From the NCBI RefSeq assembly GCF_902825405.1, contig NZ_CADEAU010000005.1, forward strand, positions 1 to 45,147: 45,147 nucleotides of DNA, written 5' to 3'. Origin of the DNA: Micromonospora maritima (lineage in GTDB: Bacteria > Actinomycetota > Actinomycetes > Mycobacteriales > Micromonosporaceae). The notes under the pieces are model-generated. The model had not been told where the DNA came from and ran no database searches. It was given only the letters and a program-made list of their open reading frames with translations. The translations under genes and the position numbers were made by a program. Positions 1-7,823 of the stretch are shown in pieces. Positions within the stretch are counted from its first letter, which is position 1; every line of letters begins with the position of its first letter.

Positions 1-1
1 G

Positions 2-169
2 GCTCCGCAGCCGACTCGGCGCGGATCGGCCGGCGGCACGAATCCGGGGTCGCCTCCGGCTCCCGAGCCACCCCCGCGGCCCGCGCCGACCCCCGCGCCC
101 AACCCTCCGCCGGCGCCCGAGCCGGACGACGGGCTGATCTGCCTGCCGCTGCTCGGCTGCGTGCTGTAG
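2..169 (+). CDS. C-terminus of a Pro-rich protein (5' truncated)
   Basis: Reading frame 2 is open from the window edge to TAG at 167-169. It encodes about 55 residues dominated by Pro/Ala/Glu (PPAPEPPPRPAP-type stretches) and ends in a hydrophobic Cys-containing tail (DDGLICLPLLGCVL). The Pro-rich spacer resembles linkers at the ends of phage tail or lysis proteins and of actinomycete secreted proteins. Function is unknown because the N-terminus lies outside the window. It is co-directional with the lysis-like genes that follow. Confidence 0.6.
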   Translation, partial: APQPTRRGSAGGTNPGSPPAPEPPPRPAPTPAPNPPPAPEPDDGLICLPLLGCVL

Positions 170-214
170 GGATTCAGGCTTCGCGCCCTTTCCTTGAACC
201 CCCAGCCGCGAGGT

Positions 215-535
215 TCAGGGTTCCCGGAACCACTCGCCGCCTCGCCGCGCCCACCCGGGCGCGGTGGGGCGGCCGTCCGGGCCCAGCTCGGCCGGAACCT
301 CGCGCCAGCTGTCCCGAACCTCCTTGAGTACCTCGGCTACCTCCAAGGCGACGGCCTCGGTGGCGTACGCCCTGGCGTACGACGCCCGCTCGGCGAACCA
401 CCAGCCGCTCGGGAGGCGGCCGACGTAGACGTGCAGCGAGTCCGAGGCGGACGTGTGGCCGCTCTGCCACGCCCTAATCCGTCGCGCGCCTGGATGCTCC
501 CAGACCCGGATCAGCTGCCCCTCTTCCATCTCCAT
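215..535 (-). CDS. Hypothetical small protein, 106 aa
   Basis: The frame runs from ATG (535, with a second in-frame ATG at 529) to TGA at 215-217. It encodes an acidic-start protein (MEMEEGQLIRVW) with an aromatic centre (VGRLPSGWWFAERASYARAY) and an amphipathic helix rich in Val/Glu. A GAGG run lies just upstream. No family is recognised. It is transcribed away from the gene at 561, so about 25 bp of shared divergent control region separates them. The choice between the two ATGs is uncertain. Confidence 0.55.
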   Translation of the reverse strand: MEMEEGQLIRVWEHPGARRIRAWQSGHTSASDSLHVYVGRLPSGWWFAERASYARAYATEAVALEVAEVLKEVRDSWREVPAELGPDGRPTAPGWARRGGEWFREP

Positions 536-560
536 CCTCACACCGTACGAGAGGGAGCCC

Positions 561-806
561 ATGACCCCGTCCGTCGGCCGCATCGTCCACTACGTCTCCT
601 ACGGCACCCCCGGCGGCGAGTTCACCTCGCGGTGCCGGGCGGCCATCGTCACGGACGTCGGCTTCGAGAATCGGCTCGGCCTGGCCGTGCTCAACCCCAC
701 CGGGATGTTCTTCCACTCCCTCGCCGAGGGCGGCTGCCTTCATCACGACGGCGACGGCAAGGGCACCTACCCGGGTGGCACCTGGCACTGGCCCGAGCGG
801 GTCTGA
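561..806 (+). CDS. Small phage-type protein (GGTWHWP C-terminus), 81 aa
   Basis: ATG at 561 follows a GAGAGGGAG ribosome-binding sequence. The protein begins MTPSVGRIVHYVSYGTPGGE and ends GGTYPGGTWHWPERV. This layout, RIVHY near the N-terminus and NPTG plus GGTWHWPE near the end, is one I recognise from many actinophage and prophage accessory genes of unknown function. The beta-rich pattern suggests a compact domain. No catalytic motif is visible. Confidence 0.75.
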   Translation: MTPSVGRIVHYVSYGTPGGEFTSRCRAAIVTDVGFENRLGLAVLNPTGMFFHSLAEGGCLHHDGDGKGTYPGGTWHWPERV

Positions 807-880
807 GAAGCAGAAGAGCCCCGGCGTAAGCCAGGGCTCCTCTTGCGATCCGACGTTCGTCGCGATCCTCGACCCCGAAG

Positions 881-1018
881 GGCCGCACCCCCGCGTACGC
901 GGGGAACCATCCGCAGCTCAAGCCAGACATCTGCCAGGCAAGGGTCACCCCCACATACGTGGGGAGCAGTGCATTGACCCAGCGTGCTTACGGATCACCC
1001 CCGCGTGCGCGGGGACGC
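881..1018. CRISPR. Degenerate three-unit CRISPR-like array (type I-E repeat style)
   Basis: Three related 28-bp units lie at about 881-908, 941-968 and 991-1018. Each has the ACCCCC(G/A)C(G/A)T(A/G)CG(C/T)GGGG core with an internal palindrome that is typical of actinomycete type I-E repeats. The first spacer is 32 bp, the canonical I-E length; the second is only 22 bp. The repeats differ from each other at several positions and no cas gene is in the window, so this looks like a decayed remnant or a repeat-mimicking element. It fills most of the 303-bp gene-free stretch 807-1109, in which I see nothing else. Confidence 0.5.
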
Positions 1019-1109
1019 CCTCACCATACCGCGCACCCGGTCGCCCGGGAAGTGTCCGCTGCCCGACACCCCGGGCCGGCTCGCGCGACGCCTGCCCCGA
1101 AGGAGATCC

Positions 1110-1403
1110 ATGGACGACGGACCGCAGCACGCCGCGCCGCCGGCGCCCGTCGAGCGCAAGGTCCACGCCGCGGCGACCGGAGCCGGCGCCGGCGTCGTAC
1201 TCGCCCAGCTCGTCTGCTGGGTGCTCGACAACTACGCGCTCACCCCCGGAGTGACCGGCGACCTGCCGTCCGAGGTGTCCGTGGCCGTACCTCTGGCCGT
1301 CGCGTACGCGACCGCCTGGATCGCCGGCTACAAGGCGCGCCACACCCCTCGGCCCGACCTGGCTGCCCGCCGGCCCCGCACGAACGAGGGGGAATGGCAG
1401 TGA
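1110..1403 (+). CDS. Holin-like membrane protein, 97 aa
   Basis: ATG at 1110 has a strong AAGGAG Shine-Dalgarno seven bases upstream. The protein has a hydrophobic segment around residues 20-40 (ATGAGAGVVLAQLVCWVL) and a second around 52-70 (VSVAVPLAVAYATAWIAGY), then a charged C-terminus. Small size, two membrane segments and position directly before a peptidase-like gene fit an actinophage holin that permeabilises the membrane for release of a lysis enzyme. The assignment rests on topology and context, not on a conserved motif. Confidence 0.6.
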   Translation: MDDGPQHAAPPAPVERKVHAAATGAGAGVVLAQLVCWVLDNYALTPGVTGDLPSEVSVAVPLAVAYATAWIAGYKARHTPRPDLAARRPRTNEGEWQ

Positions 1404-1999
1404 GTGACCCCGACGCGGTCGGCCTGATGGACCTGCAGCCCGGCGACATCGGGTTCGGCCCCATTGACGGAGCTGTCGGCCTGTTCGTGGGCTTCGGTCA
1501 GGCCATCCTGGGTGACGACTCGCGCTTCCGGCACGTCTTCGTTGTGACGAAGGCCGGCCAGCTCGGCCCCAACGGCCTGCCCGCCGAGGCCCCCGAGGTC
1601 GTCGAAGCGATGCCGTCGGGTGCTCGGGTGGCCAGCGCCGCCGATCGGTGGAGCGACCGCTACGTCTACGTGCGCCTGGAGGCGTACCCGCAGGAGGTGC
1701 GCGACCAGGTCGCTTACCACGCCCTGCAGATGGCCGGCACGCCCTACGGCTTCTCCGACTATCTGGCGCTCGCGCTGAAGCGGCTGGGGATCCGGCTGCG
1801 CCTGCTCGACAACTGGATCAGCCGCGTCGACCCCTACGGCTACCCGGTCCGGGCGATCTGCAGCCAGCTGGCCGACGCCGCATGCACCCGAGCCGGCATC
1901 AAGGTCTTCCGGGATGGTCGGCTCAGCCAGGATGTCATCCCGGGGGCGCTGTTCTACCAGCTGCTGCGCATCGGCGGGAAGGCGCTCTGGCCCTCCTGA
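1394..1999 (+). CDS. Permuted NlpC/P60 (YiiX/LRAT-like) cysteine hydrolase, 201 aa
   Basis: ATG at 1394 overlaps the end of the holin-like gene by 10 bp and is preceded by GAGGGGGA. Motifs in order are LQPGDIGFG near residue 13, a His-containing strand FRHVFVVT near residue 45, EAMPSG near 73, and a late Cys motif VRAICSQLADAAC near 153. The His-before-Cys order is the hallmark of circularly permuted NlpC/P60 enzymes (YiiX/YebB type). These cleave amide or thioester bonds; in a phage-like setting a role in peptidoglycan cleavage or lysis is plausible but unproven. No signal peptide is seen, which fits holin-dependent release. Confidence 0.65.
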   Translation: MAVSDPDAVGLMDLQPGDIGFGPIDGAVGLFVGFGQAILGDDSRFRHVFVVTKAGQLGPNGLPAEAPEVVEAMPSGARVASAADRWSDRYVYVRLEAYPQEVRDQVAYHALQMAGTPYGFSDYLALALKRLGIRLRLLDNWISRVDPYGYPVRAICSQLADAACTRAGIKVFRDGRLSQDVIPGALFYQLLRIGGKALWPS

Positions 2000-2068
2000 A
2001 TGGCGGGACGTGGGCGTGGCCCTACACTTCGGCCTGCCCAGGCGACACCGACCCCCGGAGGCCAACCG

Positions 2069-2239
2069 ATGGAAGCATTTGCCGCATTTCTGCTGATCGC
2101 AGCCTCGTTCTGCGCCGTACTCAGAGGCTTCGGCTTCGGCAAGGCGAAGGCGGACGGCGGCTTCGACCTCGGATGGATCGCTGTCGCCCTGTTCATCACC
2201 GGCGCGTTCACCCTTCCCGCGGTCGCCGCCAGCTCCTGA
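2069..2239 (+). CDS. Small two-helix membrane protein, 56 aa
   Basis: ATG at 2069 is preceded by CCGGAGG at good spacing. Two hydrophobic helices (AFAAFLLIAASFCAVL and LGWIAVALFITGAFTLP) flank a short basic loop. It is the third plus-strand gene after the holin-like and hydrolase genes, and a strong hairpin follows it. It may be a second holin or anti-holin. No specific family is recognised. Confidence 0.6.
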   Translation: MEAFAAFLLIAASFCAVLRGFGFGKAKADGGFDLGWIAVALFITGAFTLPAVAASS

Positions 2240-2312
2240 CCGGCCACCCTGGACTCACGGCTCGCCTTCCCAACGGGACTTGTGGCGAGACTCCTCCTTG
2301 ACGACAGGCGAG

Positions 2313-2378
2313 CCTCAACGACCGGCCCCTGCCTCCTCGCGCGACGCGAGGTGGCGGGGGCCGTTTTGTCGTTGAGGG
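2313..2378. terminator. Long bidirectional terminator hairpin
   Basis: An outer 10-bp stem (CCTCAACGAC with GTCGTTGAGG) encloses an inner GC-rich stem (CGGCCCC with GGGGCCG) and a TTTT run at the base on the plus side. It lies between the end of the plus-strand lysis-like genes (2239) and the stop of the converging minus-strand operon (2380), so it can serve both. Confidence 0.75.
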
Positions 2379-2379
2379 G

Positions 2380-2580
2380 CTACAGCTTGCGCGCTCGGCG
2401 CTCCACGTCTCGGATCCTGTCCTCCATCATCCGCCGCCGCCCGGCCTCGACCTCGCGGTTGATCGAGCGCACCTCGGAGAGAGTCTTGGCGAACCACCAG
2501 GCGACGCCGAACACGATCACGAGCACCTCGATGGCCGCGATGATCAGGCCGATGACCGTCACCCAATCCCAGACATTCAC
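2380..2580 (-). CDS. Membrane-anchored coiled-coil protein, 66 aa
   Basis: GTG at 2580 overlaps the upstream stop as GTGA, indicating translational coupling. The N-terminal hydrophobic helix (WVTVIGLIIAAIEVLVIVFG) is followed by a charged helical tail (SINREVEAGRRRMMEDRI) that should form a coiled coil. It is the last gene of the minus-strand operon that runs from 7013. Single-helix proteins of this kind are common in actinophages; function is unknown. Confidence 0.65.
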   Translation of the reverse strand: MNVWDWVTVIGLIIAAIEVLVIVFGVAWWFAKTLSEVRSINREVEAGRRRMMEDRIRDVERRARKL

Positions 2581-2804
2581 CGCTGAACCACCTCTCCTAC
2601 GACGACCTGGTTGTTGAACCGGAACCCGAGCCGCCCCGGGCCCTCGCACGGTGCCTTCCCGGCCCGACTCGGGCCGCGCAGCGCCGTGCTCACCGCGCGG
2701 CAGCAGACCTTGCAGTAGATGACCTCGGCGACCAGGCGCTCCTCGTCGCTCTCGGGCAGGTGCGAGCGATGTACGCCTGCCGTCCGAAACCCCCGGTCAG
2801 CCAT
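2577..2804 (-). CDS. Cys-containing small protein, 75 aa
   Basis: ATG at 2804; the stop overlaps the next gene's GTG. The protein has a CKVCC cluster in VIYCKVCCRAVSTAL and a further Cys in KAPCEGPG, which could bind a metal. It sits in the compact minus-strand operon. No family is recognised. Confidence 0.6.
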   Translation of the reverse strand: MADRGFRTAGVHRSHLPESDEERLVAEVIYCKVCCRAVSTALRGPSRAGKAPCEGPGRLGFRFNNQVVVGEVVQR

Positions 2805-2819
2805 GCCCCGCGACGACCC

Positions 2820-3842
2820 TCACCTCGCGGGCCCGTCCGCCTCGGCCGCCGCAGCCGTGGTGGTCGCCCACTCGGGAAGGCCGCCCGCGCGCCGGCGCCC
2901 CTTCGGCCGGACCTGCTTGGCGAGCAGCTGGGTCCACTCGCGGTACTCCTCCTCGGTGTAGAGGCGGCTGCAGGCGTCGCACTCGATGTACTCGCTGCCC
3001 GGGCGCCGCACCAGCTGGGAGACGTCGTCGCAGCCTTCGGTGCGGCACAGCACGCCCCACATGACCTGCGGCAGCGGCTCGCTCTCGCCGAGCGCCCGGT
3101 ACAGCTCGGTGCGCAGATGGCGGATCTCCCGCGCGTGCTCGGCGATGGCCGGGTGCCGGTCGCAGGCCGCCGTGGAGCGGACGAGCAGCCAGTCGGTCAG
3201 CAGCGGCACCGTGGGCACCGGAAGCCGCTCGTCGGGGAAGAGGCTGTCCCGCCAGTCGCGCACGATCTCGTCGAGGACCGTGGCGACGGACTGCTTGCCG
3301 GTCTGGTCGCCGGCGGCCACCATCACCGCACTGCCGTCGTCGTCGAGCACCGGGCGGCGGCGGGTGGCGGGGTAGACCTCCTCGGCGACCTGCGGACCCT
3401 CTGGCCCGGCCACGATCCGGCGGTGAATGACCGTGCCGTGCTCGACGCGCGTTGCCGGGACCATGGTGTCGCGGACCCCTCCGGAGCGGGCCGGGGCGAG
3501 CAGGTCGACGATGTCGGGGTTGATGGGCAGCTGGCGTTCCCGGGAGCCGGACACGCTCGGCTGCGCGGACCGGGCCGGCGTAGGGGCCATCCCGCCGAAC
3601 ACGGAGGTCGGGTCGGCGCGGCGCAGCCCGATGAACTCGCCCTGGCTGTCGTAGGCCTCGTAGGTGCGGTCGTCGACGTCAGGAGCCTCGGGGTTGGCCA
3701 GGCGCAGGAACAGATCCCGCACGTCGACGATCTCGCCGTCCAGGCGGCGCCGGCAGCCGTCGTCGGCCTGGGCGCGCTCGTACTGCCGCGGCTCGGCGTC
3801 GCGCCGGTAGACGGCGCACAGCACGCAGGCGTGCTCGATCAC
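2820..3842 (-). CDS. Hypothetical phage-type protein with a C-terminal zinc ribbon, 340 aa
   Basis: GTG at 3842 follows GGAGAG at 4-bp spacing; a longer frame upstream lacks a credible start. The protein has CVLCAVYRRD at its N-terminus and a second Cys pair late in the chain (MWGVLCRTEGC ... YIECDACSRLYTEEEY, residues about 260-310), which looks like a zinc ribbon. The TYEAYDSQGEFIGL and VPTVPLLTDWLLVRS segments have the look of actinophage genes of unknown role. A nucleic-acid-binding function is a guess from the ribbon. Confidence 0.7.
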   Translation of the reverse strand: MIEHACVLCAVYRRDAEPRQYERAQADDGCRRRLDGEIVDVRDLFLRLANPEAPDVDDRTYEAYDSQGEFIGLRRADPTSVFGGMAPTPARSAQPSVSGSRERQLPINPDIVDLLAPARSGGVRDTMVPATRVEHGTVIHRRIVAGPEGPQVAEEVYPATRRRPVLDDDGSAVMVAAGDQTGKQSVATVLDEIVRDWRDSLFPDERLPVPTVPLLTDWLLVRSTAACDRHPAIAEHAREIRHLRTELYRALGESEPLPQVMWGVLCRTEGCDDVSQLVRRPGSEYIECDACSRLYTEEEYREWTQLLAKQVRPKGRRRAGGLPEWATTTAAAAEADGPAR

Positions 3843-3933
3843 GGTTCTCTCCGATCGGTGCCGGTAGGGTTGGTCAAGATCCAGCGCGAAGGATCGTCGG
3901 CGGGCGTCCTGGGGGGTCGGGGCGCCCGCCCGC

Positions 3934-4236
3934 TCATCGCTCGGACTCGCGCAGGTGGCGGTAGAGGTCACGCAGCGCGCGTCGCCGCGTCCAGCCGTGG
4001 CCGCACCGGTGGCCGCGGGTCCGGTGCTCGGCGAGGTAGCCCTTGAACGCGTTCCTCGCCGCACGCCAGTTGCGGGTGCGGATGTTGTGGGCGATGTAGC
4101 CGAACTCCCACCAGAGCTTCCCCATCGCCCAGCGGGCGAGCTGGGGCTGCCGGGAGCGCAGCGCCCGGCCGAGGCGGAGCAGCTCGGCGAGCACGCCGAC
4201 GGGGTAGACGTCGATCAGCGGCCGGCGGGTGTGCAT
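3934..4236 (-). CDS. Basic phage-type protein, 100 aa
   Basis: ATG at 4236 follows AGGAGG with 8-bp spacing (a GTG at 4239 is the alternative). The sequence is rich in Arg and Trp (WWEFGYIAHNIRTRNWRAA, then NAFKGYLAEHR). The WRAARNAFxGYLAE pattern recurs in actinophage and actinomycete mobile-element genes of unknown function. Strong positive charge would allow nucleic-acid or membrane contact. Confidence 0.65.
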   Translation of the reverse strand: MHTRRPLIDVYPVGVLAELLRLGRALRSRQPQLARWAMGKLWWEFGYIAHNIRTRNWRAARNAFKGYLAEHRTRGHRCGHGWTRRRALRDLYRHLRESER

Positions 4237-4239
4237 CAC

Positions 4240-4818
4240 TCAGTCCTCCTCAATCAGCGGGGGGTGGCAGGCGCAGGTATACGCCGGCGGAAACAGCCGC
4301 TCCGGGCACCACCGGGCCCGCCAGGCGGGGTGATCCTCGTGCTTGCGGCCTTCGAGCATCAGCGCGTACGTCAGGGCCCAGATCCGGCCGCGCAGCATCC
4401 AGCCCTCGGCGCGGGTCTGCTCGGTCATCGTGTGGTCCTGAGGCTTCTCCTCCGGCAGGGCCACCAGGGCGCTGAGCAGCTCCGCGTTGCTGTCGCGCCG
4501 GCGGATCTCCCTGTGCCAGCGTCCGAGCAGCTGCCGGGCGGCGGCCACCTCGCGCAGGGTCCGGTACGGGGAGTGTTCGGCGATGTGCCGGGCGACCGGG
4601 CGGTCCCCGTATGCCTCGGCCACCAGGCGCTCCGGCTCGCCGGCGTCGTTCATCGCCACCACCGTGCAGTGATCGAACGTCTCGTCGTCGAGGTCGTCGC
4701 CGCAGCGCCACACCATCGGCCGGTCGGCGGCGGCGAGCCGGGCCACCAGCTCGGTCTCGTCGAGGCGCCGGGTGACGAACTCCAGCAGCGCGGTGATCTC
4801 GTCCTCGTGCCGGCTCAC
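4240..4818 (-). CDS. DUF6221-like protein, 192 aa
   Basis: GTG at 4818 overlaps the upstream stop (GTGA). Family-like features in order: an N-terminal LLEFVTRRLDETELVARLA helix, ARHIAEHSPYRTLREVAAAR at about 95-115, and a C-terminal Trp/Cys region (CPERLFPPAYTCACHPP). The 'ARHIAxHxPxRxLREVxAxR' block is the recognisable DUF6221 signature of actinomycetes and their phages. Biochemical role is unknown. A shorter relative lies in the same operon at 6639. Confidence 0.75.
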   Translation of the reverse strand: MSRHEDEITALLEFVTRRLDETELVARLAAADRPMVWRCGDDLDDETFDHCTVVAMNDAGEPERLVAEAYGDRPVARHIAEHSPYRTLREVAAARQLLGRWHREIRRRDSNAELLSALVALPEEKPQDHTMTEQTRAEGWMLRGRIWALTYALMLEGRKHEDHPAWRARWCPERLFPPAYTCACHPPLIEED

Positions 4819-4985
4819 CCGTCGGGGTCCTGCATCAGCCGGTCGACGCACACCTCCACGTGCGCGTCGTCGCGGCGCACGCACGACCAGGTGGCCTCGT
4901 CGAGAATGCACTCCTCGACGTCGAGCCGCAGGTATAGCACAGCGCGGTCGAGCATGCCGCCGGCGTTGAACTCCGGCTCACCCAC
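4815..4985 (-). CDS. Small acidic protein, 56 aa
   Basis: This short frame fills the gap between its neighbours: GTG at 4985 overlaps the end of the upstream gene by 8 bp and its TGA overlaps the next gene's GTG. The product begins VGEPEFNAGGMLDRAVLYLR and ends CVDRLMQDPDG, with three Cys. An internal ATG (M11) is the alternative start. Tight overlaps on both sides support that it is real; no family is recognised. Confidence 0.55.
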   Translation of the reverse strand: MGEPEFNAGGMLDRAVLYLRLDVEECILDEATWSCVRRDDAHVEVCVDRLMQDPDG

Positions 4986-5235
4986 GGAACGCCACGACCA
5001 TCTGGTGCTCGCGGACGCTGCGCACCTCGCCGTGCATGACCGAGCGCCGCAGGGCGGTGGCCCGGTCCTCGGTGGTGGCGTAGCCGAGGAGGGTGTGCGC
5101 GCCGTCCTGGCCGAGGACGACCAGGTCCTCGCGGGTGTCGTTGGGCCCCAGGATCGTGCCGGGCGCCGGCGGGGTGTCGAAGCGCAGCCGGCCGGCGACG
5201 TGTCGCTGCTGGCCGGCGTATTCAGTCATGCTCAT
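4978..5235 (-). CDS. Hypothetical protein, 85 aa
   Basis: ATG at 5235 has an AGGAGG site 5 bp upstream; a second ATG lies two codons in. The product carries a FDTPPAPGTILG segment and a C-terminal REHQMVVAFRG strand. It resembles small beta-rich phage proteins but no family can be named. It is part of the overlapping minus-strand operon. Confidence 0.65.
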   Translation of the reverse strand: MSMTEYAGQQRHVAGRLRFDTPPAPGTILGPNDTREDLVVLGQDGAHTLLGYATTEDRATALRRSVMHGEVRSVREHQMVVAFRG

Positions 5236-5250
5236 GGGGTCCTCCTGTGG

Positions 5251-6642
5251 TTACCGGCTGCGCCGGGGGTCGATGCGCTGCGGCGCCCGCTTCTCGCGCT
5301 GCGGGCCATGGGTGCGGTTCTTCTTCGCCTCGATCGCCCGCAGCATCGGGTTGTCGGTGCGGCGCCCGAGTGCCGCGAGCGGCTGGACCAGGTGCTGCAC
5401 CGGGATCCGGAGCTGGGCCATCGCGGCCCGGGCTGCGGCGACCGCGCGCTGAAACGAGTCGAAGTCGAACCTGACGGGGAGGTCGACGGCCCGGGCGGAC
5501 CGGTGATAGCCGGCCGGTTCGGCCGGCCACTCGAAGCCGTCGCCGTCGGTGGTGCCCACCTCTCGCCATCCGACCTCGCCCGCGCTGGTCCCCAGCGGCG
5601 CGACCCACACCGTGCCGTGCCCGGCGGATCGGGCCCGTTCGGCGAACTCCCGCACGTCGGCAAGCGGGTTGGAGCGAGAATCGCTCCAGGGCAGGCGCAC
5701 GCTGGTGGCGAGGAGCGCCTCCATCTCCCGCCAGATCGCGTCGAGGCTGTCGTGGCGGTCGAGCTGACGCTCGGGCAGCGCGTAGTGCACCATCTCCCGG
5801 CCGTAGCCCAGGCGCAGGTGCAGCCCGTCAAGCTCGGCGAACCGCTCGACCGTGGCCGTCACGTCCGCGCTGCTCACGTGGGTGCCGCAGTCGCACGTCC
5901 AGCGGGACTGCACCGACCCGTCCGCCATCAGGCGGCCCTCGGCGTTGATCGGCGTGCCGCGCCGCCCGCAGCCGGTGCAGCGAATCCGGTAGAGGAACGG
6001 GTGGTCGTAGGTCAGCGCGGTCGCGTCGAGCCGCTGGCCGTTCCCGAGCATCCTGGTGGCTCCGCCGACGCTGGCGAACACCTCACCGAGCCGGCGGTCG
6101 GCGTCGCTCTCGTCCTCGTCCAGCTCGAACCGGTGGTGCTCGTAGTCCAGGCCAGCGGGCCAGGCCACGCGCAGCGGGTACATCTCCTCGACCGTCGCCA
6201 CCTCGCCGTCGACAAGGCAGACCTGATCGTCCTCGTCGCGGGTGTAGTCGTGCACGGTGATCGAGGTGGGCGTGGTGATGATCGGGTAGCCCTCGGCGAC
6301 GCGCATCGGGTCGATCCCGTTGGCGCGCAGCCACTCGACGATCCGCGCCCGGCGCTCCTCGCCCTCCTCGCGCTCCCTGCGGCGCGGGCTCAGCTCGGCG
6401 ACCCGCCGGCGAAGCCGCTCGATGGGGTTCTCGGCGCGCTGGCGGCGCATCTCCTCCGCCCGCTCCGGCTCGCCTTCGGCGATGGCCTGCTGCTGCAGAT
6501 GCCAGCTGGTCTGGCAGTCCGGGCCGGCGAAGTAGGGGCTTGGGTCGCCGGGGAAGAGGTGCCGCCCGCACCCGCACGCGCACAGCTCCTCGCGGGTGGC
6601 TTCCACCGCGGCGTCGATGTGGCCCAGGACGTCGTCGCTCAC
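5251..6642 (-). CDS. Large phage-type protein with zinc-binding modules, 463 aa
   Basis: GTG at 6642 overlaps the upstream stop (GTGA). The N-terminus holds a Cys cluster (CACGCGRHLFPG ... GPDCQTSWH, residues 20-45) typical of short actinophage zinc-finger leaders. A central ribbon has IRCTGCGRRG (about 225) and RWTCDCGTH (about 250). The C-terminus is helical. Its order resembles 'hypothetical' actinophage proteins with an N-terminal C2HC finger. It may bind nucleic acid or act as an assembly factor; nothing identifies an enzyme. Confidence 0.7.
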   Translation of the reverse strand: MSDDVLGHIDAAVEATREELCACGCGRHLFPGDPSPYFAGPDCQTSWHLQQQAIAEGEPERAEEMRRQRAENPIERLRRRVAELSPRRREREEGEERRARIVEWLRANGIDPMRVAEGYPIITTPTSITVHDYTRDEDDQVCLVDGEVATVEEMYPLRVAWPAGLDYEHHRFELDEDESDADRRLGEVFASVGGATRMLGNGQRLDATALTYDHPFLYRIRCTGCGRRGTPINAEGRLMADGSVQSRWTCDCGTHVSSADVTATVERFAELDGLHLRLGYGREMVHYALPERQLDRHDSLDAIWREMEALLATSVRLPWSDSRSNPLADVREFAERARSAGHGTVWVAPLGTSAGEVGWREVGTTDGDGFEWPAEPAGYHRSARAVDLPVRFDFDSFQRAVAAARAAMAQLRIPVQHLVQPLAALGRRTDNPMLRAIEAKKNRTHGPQREKRAPQRIDPRRSR

Positions 6643-7013
6643 GGCCGCCGCCACATGGTGCTGTGGCCGTACGGCATCACGGCCAGATAGCCGGGTCGGT
6701 CGAAGTACGGGATGCCGAGGTAGAGCATCGCCATCCAGCCGATGAAGGACGTGCGCTCGTTCTTGTCCTGGTACTGCCCGCTAGCCAGGCCGAGCAGGAG
6801 AGCCCTGCTCCGCGTCTCGCGCAGCGCCTGCTTCTGCGCGCACGTACACCACTGCGGGCCGACGAGCAGGTGGGCGTCATCCTGCGTCGCGGCGAGGCGT
6901 CGCGCCTGGCAGCTGTCGGCGTGGTCCGCGGCGGCCGAGAGCTGGTCGGCCTCGATCTGCTGCTGCAGCCAGGCGGCGAGCGTCGGCCCCGCCGGGGGAT
7001 GCGGCGTGGTCAT
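6639..7013 (-). CDS. Short DUF6221-like protein, 124 aa
   Basis: ATG at about 7013 starts a frame encoding an N-terminal helix (LAAWLQQQIEADQLSA), a DAHLLVGPQWCTCAQKQA segment, and a hydrophobic Gly/Pro-rich C-terminus (FIGWMAMLYLGIPYFDRPGY). The arrangement recalls the DUF6221-like gene at 4240 with a diverged end. It is the promoter-proximal gene of the minus operon and faces the divergent HNH gene at 7089. Confidence 0.6.
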   Translation of the reverse strand: MTTPHPPAGPTLAAWLQQQIEADQLSAAADHADSCQARRLAATQDDAHLLVGPQWCTCAQKQALRETRSRALLLGLASGQYQDKNERTSFIGWMAMLYLGIPYFDRPGYLAVMPYGHSTMWRRP

Positions 7014-7076
7014 GGGGGCGAGGGTGACGATGATCCACAGGTCCGACAATCCAGCGGGGCACGAAAGCGCTGACCG

Positions 7077-7088
7077 TAGACTGAGGGC
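7077..7088 (+). promoter_or_regulatory. -10 box of a leaderless promoter for the HNH gene
   Basis: TAGACT (7077-7082) is followed by exactly six bases and then the ATG at 7089. The same -10/N6/start spacing recurs at six other genes of the window. No good -35 is visible. Confidence 0.5.
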
Positions 7089-7775
7089 ATGCCGCCCGGC
7101 CGTGCCACGCACCTGCCCACGGTGCGCACCTACACCATCAGCGACTGCCTGGATATCGTCGACCTCGTAGCGGGCCGCTGGGCTCGCAGAATCTTCCGGC
7201 TGCACCCGCGCGCAGCGGTGCACGAGCTGGCACCGGAAGGGTTCGCAGTCGCGCTCGACGCCGCCGCCGACATCCCCCTCGACCTGGTTGAACCGGCCGG
7301 CGAGAAGGGGTTCCTGGTTCGTGACCAGAACGGGTACTGGCCCACCTACTGGCCAAGCCTCGACACGGCCTTCTACGTCGCCAAGTCGCGGCAGCTGATA
7401 CGACTACTGCCCCGCGAGGGCCGGGACCTGAATCACTGGATCGCGCCGCCCGTCGCAAGCAAGCCTTACTCGGCGCTGCCCGCTACGAGGAGGCACTTCG
7501 CTCACCTGCATCCGGAATCAGCAACCTGGGCCGCAGGGGAATCTCGCATCCGGGGCCACCGCCTCAGCTTCGTCGTCTTCCACGGGGCATGGCCCACGAC
7601 GGTGGACCACCTCTGCCTGCGGAAACGCTGCGTGAACCCGCTTCACCTGGAGGACACGAGCTGGCGGGAGAACAATGGTCGGAAGTCGTTGACGACGCTG
7701 GAGCGCCAACGGCTCGCGAGTGCTGCCGCTGCCCGGTACGAGCGGAACCGGATCCCCCTTTTCGCCGAGCGGTAG
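7089..7775 (+). CDS. HNH endonuclease (HNH_3 type), 228 aa
   Basis: ATG at 7089 appears leaderless. The C-terminal third contains the HNH_3 pattern: a hydrophobic HRLSFVVFHGAWPTTVDHLC followed by CVNPLHLEDTSWRENN, giving VDH...CxNPxHL...N. Such proteins nick or cut DNA, and in phages they act as free-standing homing or packaging-associated nucleases. The N-terminal 130 residues are not recognised and could recognise DNA. It stands alone on the plus strand between two minus-strand blocks, as a mobile HNH gene would. Confidence 0.75.
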   Translation: MPPGRATHLPTVRTYTISDCLDIVDLVAGRWARRIFRLHPRAAVHELAPEGFAVALDAAADIPLDLVEPAGEKGFLVRDQNGYWPTYWPSLDTAFYVAKSRQLIRLLPREGRDLNHWIAPPVASKPYSALPATRRHFAHLHPESATWAAGESRIRGHRLSFVVFHGAWPTTVDHLCLRKRCVNPLHLEDTSWRENNGRKSLTTLERQRLASAAAARYERNRIPLFAER

Positions 7776-7823
7776 GACGCGCCAAGCCGGAACTGCTTTC
7801 GGTGCGGCCGTAGATGACCGAAC

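Noticed and set aside
775-1254. Protein-coding ORFs across the CRISPR-like repeats
   Set aside because: Their PRVRGE- and PACAGTP-type peptides are the known spurious translations of type I-E-like repeats.
3955-6690. A 911-aa plus-strand open frame, and a 428-aa one at 2760-4046
   Set aside because: They are antisense shadows of the overlapping minus-strand operon. Their products are low-complexity Val/Gly/Arg/Pro-rich, whereas the minus strand has ribosome-binding sites, stop-start overlaps and recognisable domains.
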